A DNA stretch of 9,511 bases from an uncultured Oscillospiraceae bacterium (GCA_944386965.1 CALXDE010000040.1:1-9511), one strand, 5' to 3'. Shown: positions 1 to 6,680, counted from the stretch's first letter. Made by a program: numbers and translations. The notes: generated by a model from the letters alone, not told the origin.

Positions 1-669
1 GCCGTAGTCCTTCACGCCCCGGACGCGGCCGGTGACCGTCTCCCCCGGGGCGAACAGGGCGGCGTTCTCCAGCCAGGTTCCCAGCAGCTCCTTGTGGGTC
101 AGAGTGAAGCGAAGGGCCGCCCGGTCCACCGCGGCCACGGCGCACAGAATATTCTGCCCGGCGGTGAAGCGCTGGGCGGAGTGGGTGATCCGGGCCACGG
201 AGATGTGATCCAGGGGCAGCAGGCCCACCACGCCTGCGCCGATGTCTACAAAGGCGCCGAACCGCTCCAGCCGGGTGATTTTTCCCCGGAGAACGGTGCC
301 CGGCGGGCAGTTTTCCAGCAAAAAGGAGAGGGCGCGCTCCTGCGCTGCCCGCCGGGAGAGCAGGAGCAGGGGCTTTCCGGCGCCGGTGATCGCCAGGGAC
401 GTGATGACAAACTGGACGCTGTGGCCCACCCGGGAGAGAATCGCGATCTCCCTGTCCGCTCCACTGACGAGGGGGGAGATCGCCTCGGAGCGGGGGATGA
501 GCCCCTCATACCCCCGAAAGCGGACGTGGAGGTTGTGGGCGGCGTCACAGCGGAGAACCGGCGCTTCCAGGATCTCCCGCTGGTCCATGGCCTCCTGGAT
601 GGCGGACAGCGGCAGGGGAGCGGCGGAGGGAGGGGTGTAGCCCTCGGGTAAAATTCGGCTTGATTTCAT
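1..669 (-). CDS. S1-domain RNA-binding protein, 3' end cut off by window edge
   Basis: The reverse strand is open without a stop for 223 codons from an ATG at 669 to the window edge, so the C-terminus is missing. Residues about 120-190 form a typical S1 OB-fold: a PPGTVLRGKITRLERFGAFV core, then DIGAGVVGLLPLDHIS, with a KELLGTWLEN stretch after it. A second repeat begins at the edge (GETVTGRVRGVKDYG). Residues 40-110 look like a more diverged, S1-like N-terminal module (HVRFRGYEGLIPRSEA). S1 repeats bind single-stranded RNA, and proteins of this shape in Clostridia are annotated as ribosomal protein S1 homologues or S1-domain proteins; which of these applies cannot be decided from a fragment. 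The start is the first in-frame ATG, with a modest AGGA about 11 nt upstream. It is divergent from the DUF951 gene across an 82-bp gap. Confidence 0.85.
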   Translation of the reverse strand, partial: MKSSRILPEGYTPPSAAPLPLSAIQEAMDQREILEAPVLRCDAAHNLHVRFRGYEGLIPRSEAISPLVSGADREIAILSRVGHSVQFVITSLAITGAGKPLLLLSRRAAQERALSFLLENCPPGTVLRGKITRLERFGAFVDIGAGVVGLLPLDHISVARITHSAQRFTAGQNILCAVAAVDRAALRFTLTHKELLGTWLENAALFAPGETVTGRVRGVKDYG

Positions 670-751
670 GGCAGATACCGTCCTGTTTTGATAATCTAAG
701 ACCACTATATGCGCCATCGGGCTTCTTCGGCACAAGGAGGCGAACAAATCC

Positions 752-946
752 ATGGACCTGAAACTCAACCAGCGGGTGGAGTTGAAAAAGCAGCACCCCT
801 GCGGCAGCAAGATCTGGACCATCCACCGGGTTGGAATGGATATCAAGCTGCGCTGCGAGGGGTGCGGACACGAGCTGATGCTGCCCCGCCGCAAGGCGGA
901 GAAAGCCATCAGGCGAATTTTGTCTGAGGAGAGTGAACATGAATAA
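752..946 (+). CDS. DUF951 family small protein
   Basis: This 64-residue protein matches the DUF951 pattern: an N-terminal MDLKLNQRVELKKQHPCGS segment, then WTIHRVGMDIKLRCEGCGHE, then a basic LPRRKAEKAIRR tail. Cys17 with the CEGC pair near residues 34-37 suggests a small zinc-ribbon-like or Cys-rich SH3-type fold; that is family inference. DUF951 proteins are short, widespread in Firmicutes and of unknown function, often encoded near chromosome-maintenance or ribosome-associated genes. A strong AAGGAGG lies at 734-740, 11 nt before the ATG, which fixes the start. The 3' end overlaps the next tiny ORF by 8 bp, so the two are probably translationally coupled. The neighbouring S1-domain gene is divergent and may share the regulatory interval 670-751. 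Confidence 0.9.
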   Translation: MDLKLNQRVELKKQHPCGSKIWTIHRVGMDIKLRCEGCGHELMLPRRKAEKAIRRILSEESEHE

Positions 947-1028
947 GGCCGCAAAAATCGTGGCCAGAGTGGTGACTGGGCTGTTGGTGCTGGCGCTGCT
1001 GCTGGGCCTGATTCTGCCCCTGATCTGA
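939..1028 (+). CDS. 29-aa single-pass membrane peptide
   Basis: This short ORF starts at the ATG at 939 inside the last codons of the DUF951 gene and stops with TGA at 1026-1028. It encodes a basic head (MNKAAKIVARVV) followed by a Leu-rich stretch of about 16 residues (LLVLALLLGLILPLI), so a single membrane helix with the N-terminus on the cytoplasmic side is likely. A GAGGAGA ribosome binding site sits at about 926-932, 6-7 nt upstream. The stop is followed almost at once by a strong terminator, which supports a real cistron at the end of a two-gene unit. Many Firmicutes carry comparable roughly 30-aa membrane peptides (for example DUF4044-like), but I cannot assign it to a family from sequence alone. 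Confidence 0.55.
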   Translation: MNKAAKIVARVVTGLLVLALLLGLILPLI

Positions 1029-1044
1029 CCGGGGCGGAGCGGGG

Positions 1045-1073
1045 AAAGAGGGGGACGCCCCTCTTTTCTTTTT
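1045..1073 (+). terminator. intrinsic terminator of the DUF951 unit
   Basis: A 9-bp stem pairs 1045-1053 with 1058-1066 around a GACG loop. The T-rich run TTTTCTTTTT (1064-1073) follows immediately. It lies 16 bp after the stop of the 29-aa ORF and before the spoIIGA promoter region. Confidence 0.85.
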
Positions 1074-1115
1074 GCCCGCGCCGCGGTTCCGACCGGATTT
1101 TCTTCCGCCCTGTCC

Positions 1116-1121
1116 TATAAT
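1116..1121 (+). promoter_or_regulatory. putative -10 element of the spoIIGA-sigE operon
   Basis: A perfect TATAAT at 1116-1121 lies 10 bp before the spoIIGA ribosome binding site and 27 bp before its GTG start. No good -35 exists at 17 bp. The only TT-led candidate, TTCCGA at 1087-1092, would give a spacer of about 23 bp. In Bacillus subtilis the spoIIG promoter is a Spo0A-activated sigma-A promoter with an over-long spacer of about 22 bp, so this arrangement is consistent with Spo0A control, but no clear 0A box is visible. A start near 1128 would exclude the upstream ATG at 1124 as the translation start. Confidence 0.45.
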
Positions 1122-1147
1122 CAATGGACGAAGGGGGGCGAGCGGAA

Positions 1148-1933
1148 GTGACGGTGGTGTACGCGGATCTGACCTTCCTCCTGAACGCGGTCCTCAACTA
1201 TCTGGTGCTCTGCTGCACCGCGGGGCTGACGGGACTGCCCGTGCGGAGGCTGCGGACACTGGCCGCCGCGTCGCTGGGCGGACTGTACGCCGTGCTGGCG
1301 GCGGTACCGGCCGGGGCGTTTCTGGCCGCGCTGCCGGGCAAATGCGCCGTATCCCTGCTGATGGTATCCATCGCCCTGGGGCGGGAACGGTACTTTCTGC
1401 GGCGCTACCTGCTGTTTCTGGCGGCGTCCTGCACGCTGTCCGGAGCCTGTGTGGGGAGCGCGGCCATTCTGCGGCGGACGGACAGCCCCTGGGTGGTATT
1501 CCTGGTGTCCGCCCTGTTCTGCGCCTTTGTGCTGGCGGTGGTGTTCCGCCGCTGCGCCGATCCCGGACAGGCGGCGGAAGTGCTGACGGCCACCATCACC
1601 TGCGGCGAAAGGTCCGTTACAGTTCCTCTGCTTCGGGACACCGGCAACACCCTGCGGGACCCGGACACCGGTCAGGTGGTGTGCGTGGTCTGGGAAAGGG
1701 CGCTGGAGCCTCTGGGGAAACAGCGGTATCGGAAACTCCCTTTTCAGTCCCTGGGGCAGGAGGCGGGAGAATTGGCGTGCTTTACCTGCCAGAGCGTCAC
1801 CATCGGCGGCGAGGTCTGGCGGGATTATCCCATCGGCGTATCCCCGCACCCGCTCAGCGCGGCGGGCGGATATGTGGGACTTTGGGGCGGAGAGCGGAAA
1901 GGAGCGGAGAGCCATGGGGCAAAAACTGCGTAG
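1148..1933 (+). CDS. spoIIGA: sporulation sigma-E factor processing peptidase SpoIIGA
   Basis: SpoIIGA is the membrane-embedded aspartic protease that removes the pro-sequence of sigma-E in the mother cell after a forespore signal. The first half (residues 1-130) is strongly hydrophobic with several membrane helices, opening with [18 protein letters not shown] and containing the family-typical [17 protein letters not shown]. The second half carries the catalytic motif [10 protein letters not shown] with the active aspartate at about residue 164. I chose the GTG at 1148 because AAGGGGGG (1131-1138) is 9 nt upstream and the protein then begins like its relatives; an ATG at 1124 would precede the likely transcription start. 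At 261 residues it is somewhat shorter than B. subtilis SpoIIGA (309), mainly at the C-terminus. The end overlaps sigE by 20 bp, which fits coupled production of protease and substrate. Confidence 0.93.
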   Translation: MTVVYADLTFLLNAVLNYLVLCCTAGLTGLPVRRLRTLAAASLGGLYAVLAAVPAGAFLAALPGKCAVSLLMVSIALGRERYFLRRYLLFLAASCTLSGACVGSAAILRRTDSPWVVFLVSALFCAFVLAVVFRRCADPGQAAEVLTATITCGERSVTVPLLRDTGNTLRDPDTGQVVCVVWERALEPLGKQRYRKLPFQSLGQEAGELACFTCQSVTIGGEVWRDYPIGVSPHPLSAAGGYVGLWGGERKGAESHGAKTA

Positions 1934-2615
1934 ACTTCTTATGTGGCTTGGCATTTTGCCGCCAGACACGGTCCACTACATCGGCGGCAGCGACACCCTG
2001 CCCCCGCCGCTGCCCCGGGAGGAGGAGTCCATCCTGCTGGAGCGGCTCTCGGCGGGGGAGCTGGAGGCCCGGCAGACCCTCATTGAGCGAAACCTCCGGC
2101 TGGTGGTGTACATCGCCCGGCGCTTTGAGAACACGGGCATCAACATCGAGGATCTGATCTCCATTGGCGCCATCGGTCTGATCAAGGCCATCAATACATA
2201 CAAAAACGACAAGAACATCAAGCTGGCCACCTATGCCTCCCGGTGCATTGAGAACGAGATCCTCATGTACCTGCGGAAGAATGTGAACCAGAAGGGGGAG
2301 GTGAGCCTGGACGAACCCCTCAACACCGACTGGGACGGCAATGAACTGCTTCTGAGCGATATCCTGGGCACCGACAGCGACGAGGTTTCCCGGCCCATTG
2401 AGGAGGACGTGGACCGTACCCTCCTCACCGACGCCATTGCCAGACTGGACGAGCGGGAGCGGGAGATCATCGTCCGGCGCTTCGGCCTGTTCGGAACAAA
2501 AGAGCAGACCCAGAAGGAGGTGGCCGACCGGCTGGGCATCTCCCAGAGCTACATCTCCCGGCTGGAGAAGCGGATCATCCTGCGCCTGAAGCGGGAGATT
2601 CTGCGCCTGAGCTGA
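1914..2615 (+). CDS. sigE: RNA polymerase sporulation sigma factor pro-sigma-E
   Basis: This 233-residue protein is sigma-E, the early mother-cell sigma factor. It carries the nearly invariant sigma-E stretch [13 protein letters not shown], region 2 ([52 protein letters not shown]) and a region 4 helix-turn-helix ([20 protein letters not shown], about residues 203-222). The first 20 or so residues are a basic/hydrophobic amphipathic pro-sequence ([20 protein letters not shown]). By alignment with B. subtilis, SpoIIGA should cut near His21, just before YIGG. The pro-region is about 6 residues shorter than in B. subtilis (27-29). An AAAGGAG site (1898-1904) lies inside spoIIGA and supports the ATG at 1914. 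The usual third gene, sigG, does not follow; a terminator and a convergent gene do. Confidence 0.97.
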   Translation: MGQKLRRLLMWLGILPPDTVHYIGGSDTLPPPLPREEESILLERLSAGELEARQTLIERNLRLVVYIARRFENTGINIEDLISIGAIGLIKAINTYKNDKNIKLATYASRCIENEILMYLRKNVNQKGEVSLDEPLNTDWDGNELLLSDILGTDSDEVSRPIEEDVDRTLLTDAIARLDEREREIIVRRFGLFGTKEQTQKEVADRLGISQSYISRLEKRIILRLKREILRLS

Positions 2616-2660
2616 AAAAACGGCACGCCGGCCCGTGAGGGCCGGCGTGACGCGCTTTTG
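2615..2660. terminator. bidirectional intrinsic terminator between sigE and the Ig-like gene
   Basis: A perfect 11-bp GC-rich stem pairs 2624-2634 with 2639-2649 around a GTGA (GNRA) loop. On the plus strand a weak T run (CTTTTG) follows a few bases later. On the minus strand the six A residues at 2615-2620 become TTTTTT just after the stem, so it probably serves the convergent minus-strand gene best. Confidence 0.8.
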
Positions 2661-2666
2661 TTGCGG

Positions 2667-3098
2667 TCAGTCCGGGACAGTGAATTCCATCGTTGCGGCG
2701 TAGTTCCGCCCTGCCAACCGGTACTCCCGCACCATGCGGTAGGTGCCGGGGGAGAGTGTCCCGTACCGCCCGGTCCAGGAGAAGTCCTCGGTACTGGTAC
2801 CGCGGGGACTGACAAAGTAGCCGACGGCGTCCCATCCGGCGGGGAGGAAGTTCTCCCAAAGGTGCCGCCACCCCAGAAGCCCCTTCCGCTCCAGGCGGTA
2901 TTCCGCGCCGAAGGTCAGTTCCCCGTCGGTGTCGTTGGTGATGGTATAGCGCATCCCCTCCGCCGTGACGGAGCCTGCCTCCACGGTGAAGGTGACACCG
3001 GGGATGGCATCCGGCATCAGGCAGGAGCGGGTGAGGGCAAAGAGCAACGCCAGCAGCACGCCCGCGGCGACCAGGAGCCTCTTTTTCCACAGTTGCAT
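2667..3098 (-). CDS. membrane-anchored or secreted bacterial Ig-like domain protein
   Basis: This gene encodes 143 residues. The N-terminus (MQLWKKRLLVAAGVLLALLF) is a basic head plus hydrophobic core, acting as signal peptide or membrane anchor; the cysteine in LTRSC near residue 25 is not in a convincing lipobox. The rest resembles small Gram-positive extracellular Ig-like domains: MRYTITNDTDGELTFGAEYRLER early, WENFLPAGWDAVGYF in the middle and the end pattern LSPGTYRMVREYRL...TMEFTVPD. That beta-sandwich pattern is known from domains of BlaR1-like and unannotated exported proteins, where the role is unknown. The ATG at 3098 is preferred over an upstream GTG at 3107, because the GTG lies within the GGGAGGTG ribosome binding site that serves the ATG. 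An AT-rich TATATAAAA about 40 bp upstream (3136-3144) might be part of its promoter, but no -35 is evident. Confidence 0.75.
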   Translation of the reverse strand: MQLWKKRLLVAAGVLLALLFALTRSCLMPDAIPGVTFTVEAGSVTAEGMRYTITNDTDGELTFGAEYRLERKGLLGWRHLWENFLPAGWDAVGYFVSPRGTSTEDFSWTGRYGTLSPGTYRMVREYRLAGRNYAATMEFTVPD

Positions 3099-3309
3099 TG
3101 TGTACACCTCCCTGGACGATCAAAACCCATCGCCCTTTTATATAGACAGACGCAAAAGGACGCGCCGCTGTGCCCGGCGGGAGGGAAAATTTGCCGGATA
3201 AAAAAGGAATTTGGCGCGCCCCTTGCCCGGCCGCCCGCCGGCCCCGGGACAGGAAGGCGCTGCGGCCGGGAGGCGGTGCGTTCAGAGAAGGGGCCTTTGC
3301 AAAAATGCC

Positions 3310-3338
3310 TTGACAAGGGGGGAAAACTGTGGCATAGT
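3310..3338 (+). promoter_or_regulatory. sigma-A promoter of the cbiMNQO leader
   Basis: A perfect TTGACA at 3310-3315 is followed after exactly 17 bp by CATAGT (3333-3338, 4 of 6 matches to the -10 consensus). It lies about 75 bp before the riboswitch aptamer, and transcription would start near 3345. Confidence 0.7.
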
Positions 3339-3413
3339 AAAGGCGAAGAAATTTGTCCCCAGCGCGGTCCGCGCCCCTCTGACAGAGGGAGCGGGGGAGC
3401 GTACAATTGAAGA

Positions 3414-3568
3414 GAGCGGCCAAGTCCCGAAAGGGGAAAGGGAATCCGGTGCGACTCCGGAGCGAACCCGTCACTGTAAGAGGGAGCGTCCATACAAGCG
3501 CCATTGGAGTGATCTGAGAAGGCGTATGGAGGCGGTGATCTCAAGTCAGGAAACCTGCTTTGCCGCTT
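3414..3568 (+). promoter_or_regulatory. cobalamin (AdoCbl) riboswitch aptamer
   Basis: The closing stem P1 pairs AGCGGC (3415-3420) with GCCGCT (3562-3567). Between them are the hallmark pieces in the right order: GGGAATCCGGTG (3440-3451), GCGAACCCGTCACTGTAA (3462-3479), a variable arm in which CCATAC-AAG-CGCC pairs with GGCG-TATGG, and the B12-box AGTCAGGAAACCTGC (3544-3558). Cobalamin binding to this RNA represses downstream genes in bacteria; here the target is cobalt uptake, which feeds B12 synthesis. A small hairpin at 3375-3389 lies upstream and is not part of the aptamer core. Confidence 0.95.
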
Positions 3569-3610
3569 GGGAGCAAAATGTGGCTGCGGTGTTCGGCGCG
3601 TTTTCAATTG

Positions 3611-3674
3611 GCGGACGGCTTCGTCTGCTTTTGGAGAGTGCTTTTTGGCAGCCGGAGGGGCTGCCTTTCTTTTT
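3611..3674 (+). terminator. riboswitch expression platform: hairpin plus intrinsic terminator
   Basis: The stem GGCAGCC (3647-3653) / GGCTGCC (3659-3665) with a GGAGG loop is followed by TTTCTTTTT (3666-3674), a standard intrinsic terminator 43 bp after the aptamer and 113 bp before cbiM. A second, weaker hairpin (3611-3617 / 3622-3628, one G-U pair, followed by TTTT) stands just in front. B12-bound RNA should terminate here. I did not find an unambiguous antiterminator pairing. Confidence 0.8.
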
Positions 3675-3786
3675 GCTCTGAACGGGCTGTGGTGATTGTC
3701 CTGTCGCGCGCGGAAGGATTCACAATATTCCAACATTTTTCAGATTCACAGAGATCTATCGCAAGAAAAGGAGTGTGTAGAGAAAC

Positions 3787-4545
3787 ATGAAGTACACAAA
3801 GTGGGAGCGCAGGACCCTGACGGCCTCCTTCGCGGCGTCCCTTTGCGGCTGTCTGAGCGTGAGCGGCAGCGCCATGCACATCATGGAGGGCTATCTGCCC
3901 CTGGGACACTGCGTGGCCTGGGGAGCGGTGTGTCTGCCCTTCCTGGCCTGGGGGCTGATCGCCATCCGGCGCGTCGTGGCCCGGCATCGGAAGGCGGTGC
4001 TGCTGCTGGCCATGATGGGGGCCTACGCCTTCGTCCTCTCGGCGCTGAAGATCCCCAGCGCCTTCGGCATGTCCTCCAGCCACCCCACCGGCACCGGCCT
4101 TGGCGCGGTGATGTTCGGCGCTCCGGTGATGGCGGTGCTGGGGATCATCGTTCTGCTGTTCCAGGCGATCCTCCTGGCCCACGGCGGGCTCACCACCCTG
4201 GGCGCCAACACCTTCTCCATGGCCATTGCCGGGCCCTTTGTCAGCTGGGGTGTTTACGCGCTGATGAAGAAGTGCCGCGTCAACCAGACGGTGAGCGTGG
4301 GCGCGGCCTGTGCTCTGGGGGATCTCTTTACCTATGTGATCACCTCTGTGCAGCTGGGCGTTGCCCATCCCAGCGAGGTGGGAGGCGTGGGGGCCTCCAT
4401 CGCGGAGTTTATGGGCATCTTCGCCGTGACCCAGCTTCCCCTGGCAGTGATCGAGGGTATTCTTTCGGCGGTGGTCTTCCTGCTGCTCCAGAGCTTTGCC
4501 AAGCCCGAGCTGCGGGAGATCGGAATGCTGCAGGAGGTCAGATAA
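3787..4545 (+). CDS. cbiM: cobalt ECF transporter substrate-binding subunit CbiM
   Basis: CbiM is the S component of the CbiMNQO energy-coupling-factor importer and binds Co2+ in the membrane. The protein has 252 residues with a cleavable signal (SVSGSA then MHIMEGYLP). Cleavage after Ala29 exposes the Met-His N-terminus that, in the related NikM/CbiM proteins, ligates the metal through the amino terminus and the His side chain. A further conserved histidine lies in SSSHPTGTG (His99, about residue 70 of the mature chain). Several membrane helices follow, including the family motifs ALKIPSAFG, LLFQAILLAHGGLTTLGANTFSM and AEFMGIF. Length is normal. The AAAAGGAG at 3766-3773 is about 13 nt from the ATG, a little far. 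It is first in the operon directly behind the B12 riboswitch. A nickel preference is unlikely given that control, but cannot be excluded from sequence. Confidence 0.96.
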   Translation: MKYTKWERRTLTASFAASLCGCLSVSGSAMHIMEGYLPLGHCVAWGAVCLPFLAWGLIAIRRVVARHRKAVLLLAMMGAYAFVLSALKIPSAFGMSSSHPTGTGLGAVMFGAPVMAVLGIIVLLFQAILLAHGGLTTLGANTFSMAIAGPFVSWGVYALMKKCRVNQTVSVGAACALGDLFTYVITSVQLGVAHPSEVGGVGASIAEFMGIFAVTQLPLAVIEGILSAVVFLLLQSFAKPELREIGMLQEVR

Positions 4546-4546
4546 C

Positions 4547-4849
4547 ATGAATAAGAAAACAGTCATTACCATTCTGGTTCTGCTCCTGATCTGTGTGGGG
4601 ATTGCGGTTTATCCTCTGCTGATCAATGAGGACAGCGATTTCGGCGGGGCGGACGGCGCGGCGGAGGAGGCCATCCTGGAGATCGACCCGGACTATGAGC
4701 CCTGGGCGGAGAGTCTCATCGAGCTGCCCGGCGGGGAGACGGAGTCCCTGCTGTTCTGTCTCCAGGCGGCCATCGGCGCCATTGTCATCGGCTTTGGCTT
4801 TGGCTATCTGGTGGCGCGAAAGAAGTACAGCAAGCAGGCCGCGGAGTGA
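4547..4849 (+). CDS. cbiN: cobalt ECF transporter accessory subunit CbiN
   Basis: CbiN is the small accessory membrane subunit that is needed with CbiM for Co2+ uptake and is thought to help load metal into CbiM. This 100-residue protein has two membrane helices (residues about 5-26, TVITILVLLLICVGIAVYPL, and about 68-90, FCLQAAIGAIVIGFGFGYLV) separated by an acidic exterior loop. The loop carries the family motif FGGADGAAEEAI and YEPWAESLIELPGGE, the typical CbiN end-of-loop. It ends in a basic cytosolic tail (RKKYSKQ). The start is one base after the cbiM stop, with CAGGAGGTC (4531-4539) inside cbiM 7 nt upstream, so coupled translation is likely. The next gene, cbiQ, follows only after a structured 103-bp gap. 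Confidence 0.95.
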   Translation: MNKKTVITILVLLLICVGIAVYPLLINEDSDFGGADGAAEEAILEIDPDYEPWAESLIELPGGETESLLFCLQAAIGAIVIGFGFGYLVARKKYSKQAAE

Positions 4850-4891
4850 CCGCCCGGGCGGTCGGGCCGGTTTCGGCTGCTGCTGAATCCG

Positions 4892-4927
4892 GCCGCGGAG
4901 GTCCGCCGTGAGGCGGGCCTCCGCGGC
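4892..4927 (+). repeat. 16-bp GNRA-capped hairpin between cbiN and cbiQ
   Basis: Bases 4892-4907 pair with 4912-4927 (15 Watson-Crick pairs and one G-U) around a GTGA tetraloop. No T run follows. It fills the only sizeable intercistronic gap of the cbi operon, ends 9 bp before the cbiQ ribosome binding site (4936-4945), and is preceded by a 12-nt palindrome CCGCCCGGGCGG (4850-4861). A competing stem GGCCGG (4865-4870) / CCGGCC (4889-4894) is possible. A role in mRNA processing or 3' protection is inference. Confidence 0.75.
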
Positions 4928-4952
4928 GCGCTGCTGGAAGGAGGGACAGAGC

Positions 4953-5816
4953 ATGGATCAGGTTCACACACATCAGACTCACGCGGGCCTGAGGGGGAGA
5001 CGGCACCGCCATACTCATGGCGGCGGGATGCTCTCCCTAGACTGCTATGCCCAGCGCTCCCGGCTGCGGGGGGTCAATCCCCTCCTGAAAGCGATTTTTG
5101 CGGTGCTGGTCCTGCTGCTCTGCGTGGGGGCGGACTCGGCCGCGGTGGGACTCCTTGTCTCCCTGGGGATGCTGGCGGGCTGCCTCGTCTTCGGCGCGGC
5201 GCCTGCGCGATACGTCTTTTCCCTGATGACGATTCCGGTGCTGTTTATCGTATTCAGCTGCCTGGCGATCGTCTTCGAGGTGGTTCAGGCGCCCCTGGGC
5301 TTTTTTGACCTGCCGCTCTTTGGAATCTGTCTCAGCGCCACGCCGGCCGGACTGCGCAGTGCCGGCCTCCTGTTTTTCAAGGCCTACGGAGCGGTGGCCT
5401 GCCTCTACTTTTTAAGCCTCACCACACCCATGCAGGAGATCCTGGAGGTTCTCCGCACCCTGCGTCTGCCCAAGCTGGTGATCGAGCTGATGTACCTCAT
5501 CTACCGCTATATTTTCCTCCTGCTGGATGTGCAGTACCGGATGACGGTGGCCGCCCGGTCCCGCCTGGGATACGCCGGACGGCACAACGCCTGGTATACC
5601 TTCACCCACATCAGCGGGAATCTTCTGGCCGCCTCGTTCCGGCGCAGCGGCGCCTGCTTTGACGCCATGGAGGCCCGCTGCTATGACGGAACGCTGCGCT
5701 TTCTCACCCGCCGGGCGCCCTTTCGCTGGCGTCACGGGGCGGCGTGCGGCGGATGTCTGCTTCTTTTGATTGGCTTTACGGTTTTTCTCAAGTGGAAAGG
5801 GGTGGATCTGTTTTGA
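4953..5816 (+). CDS. cbiQ: cobalt ECF transporter transmembrane coupling subunit CbiQ (EcfT type), His-rich N-terminus
   Basis: CbiQ is the T component that couples the ATPase CbiO to the S component CbiM. It has 287 residues with multiple membrane helices (for example LKAIFAVLVLLLCVGADSAA, VFSLMTIPVLFIVFSCLAIV). Two conserved cytosolic coupling motifs are present: VAARSRLGYAG and AMEARCYDG, which contact the ATPase in this family. The conserved LRLPKLVIELMYLIYRYIF is also clear. Odd feature: the first 25 residues contain six histidines (MDQVHTHQTHAGLRGRRHRH...), at positions 5, 7, 10, 18, 20 and 22, before the usual start of the fold (SLDCYAQRSRLRGVNP). GGAAGGAGGG (4936-4945) precedes the ATG by 7 nt and supports this start, so the His-rich piece is really translated. 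The stop overlaps the cbiO start. Confidence 0.95.
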   Translation: MDQVHTHQTHAGLRGRRHRHTHGGGMLSLDCYAQRSRLRGVNPLLKAIFAVLVLLLCVGADSAAVGLLVSLGMLAGCLVFGAAPARYVFSLMTIPVLFIVFSCLAIVFEVVQAPLGFFDLPLFGICLSATPAGLRSAGLLFFKAYGAVACLYFLSLTTPMQEILEVLRTLRLPKLVIELMYLIYRYIFLLLDVQYRMTVAARSRLGYAGRHNAWYTFTHISGNLLAASFRRSGACFDAMEARCYDGTLRFLTRRAPFRWRHGAACGGCLLLLIGFTVFLKWKGVDLF

Positions 5817-6661
5817 CCAAGGATACCCTGCCCCTCCTCTCCCTGCGGGACGTGGTATACGCCTATCCGGACGAGGACCCGGCTCTGCGGGGCATCTCCG
5901 TGGATATCCGCCGGGGGGAGCGGATCGCGGTCCTGGGGAACAACGGGGCGGGAAAGAGCACGTTTTTCCTGGTGTGCAACGGGATTCTGCGGCCCCAGGA
6001 GGGGAAGCTCTATTCCGCTGGAGCGGAAGTTTGCTACACGAAGAAGGACCTGATCGCCCTGCGGAAAAAGGTGGGCATCGTCTTTCAGGACGCGGACAAC
6101 CAGATCATCGCCTCCACGGTGGAGAGCGAGATCTCCTTCGGCCCCATGAACCTCCGCCTTCCCCTGGAGGAGGTGGAGCGGCTGGTGGACGAGGCGGTGG
6201 AGCGGATGGACCTGGAGGCTTACCGCCAGCGCTCTCCCCAGTACCTCAGCGGCGGGGAGAAGAAGCGGGTCAGCATCGCGGATATCCTGGCCATGCGGCC
6301 GGAGATCATTCTCTTCGACGAGCCCACCGCCTCGCTGGACCCCAAGAACACGGCCCTTCTGGAGGAGACGCTGGAGAAGCTCAGCGCGGCGGGCATCACC
6401 CTGGTGGTTTCCACCCACGACGTGGACTTTGCCTACCGGTTCGCCACCCGGGCGGTGGTGTTCAGCGCCGGACAGATCGTGGCGGACGCGCCGCCCGAGG
6501 CGGTGTTTGCCGATGATGCGGTCATTCGGGAGGCCGGACTAAAGCGCCCGATCCTCTTTGAGGCGGCCCGGCTGGTGCGCCGGGCGTGGAAGCAGGCTCC
6601 CGGGGAGGGAGAGCCCAGGACACTGGAGGAATTCGCCTGGATGCTGGGCCTCTCGGAATAG
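5813..6661 (+). CDS. cbiO: cobalt ECF transporter ATPase CbiO
   Basis: CbiO is the ABC ATPase that powers cobalt import. I chose the TTG at 5813, overlapping the cbiQ TGA (TTGA), because AAAGGGG (5796-5802) is 10 nt upstream and the protein then has 282 residues and starts at the fold (LSLRDVVYAYPDEDPALRG). Counting from there, the Walker A motif is GNNGAGKST (42-50), the Q-loop glutamine 92 lies in QDADNQ, the signature is LSGGEKKR (145-152), Walker B is LFDEP (167-171, catalytic Glu170), the D-loop is SLDP, and the switch histidine is His202 in STHD. All catalytic residues are intact. The C-terminus carries the usual extra region (PPEAVFADDAVIREAGLKRP). A start at an upstream ATG (5744) would lie inside cbiQ with no ribosome binding site. 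Confidence 0.95.
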   Translation: MTKDTLPLLSLRDVVYAYPDEDPALRGISVDIRRGERIAVLGNNGAGKSTFFLVCNGILRPQEGKLYSAGAEVCYTKKDLIALRKKVGIVFQDADNQIIASTVESEISFGPMNLRLPLEEVERLVDEAVERMDLEAYRQRSPQYLSGGEKKRVSIADILAMRPEIILFDEPTASLDPKNTALLEETLEKLSAAGITLVVSTHDVDFAYRFATRAVVFSAGQIVADAPPEAVFADDAVIREAGLKRPILFEAARLVRRAWKQAPGEGEPRTLEEFAWMLGLSE

Positions 6662-6680
6662 AGGGGAGTGTTTCGGGACA

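Noticed and set aside
94..651. 185-codon plus-strand frame opposite the S1-domain gene
   Set aside because: Gly/Gln-rich shadow translation without ribosome binding site; the minus strand has recognisable S1 repeats.
1072..2157. Long 361-codon plus-strand reading frame over spoIIGA
   Set aside because: It overlaps spoIIGA and sigE in another frame, has Arg/Gly/Ala-rich shadow composition typical of GC-rich DNA and no ribosome binding site.
3604..4572. 322-codon minus-strand reading frame opposite cbiM
   Set aside because: It is antisense to the clearly identified cbiM and the riboswitch platform, with His/Gly/Gln-rich low-complexity translation.
5732..6418. 228-codon minus-strand frame opposite cbiO
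   Set aside because: It is a shadow of cbiO, which carries all ABC motifs intact on the plus strand.
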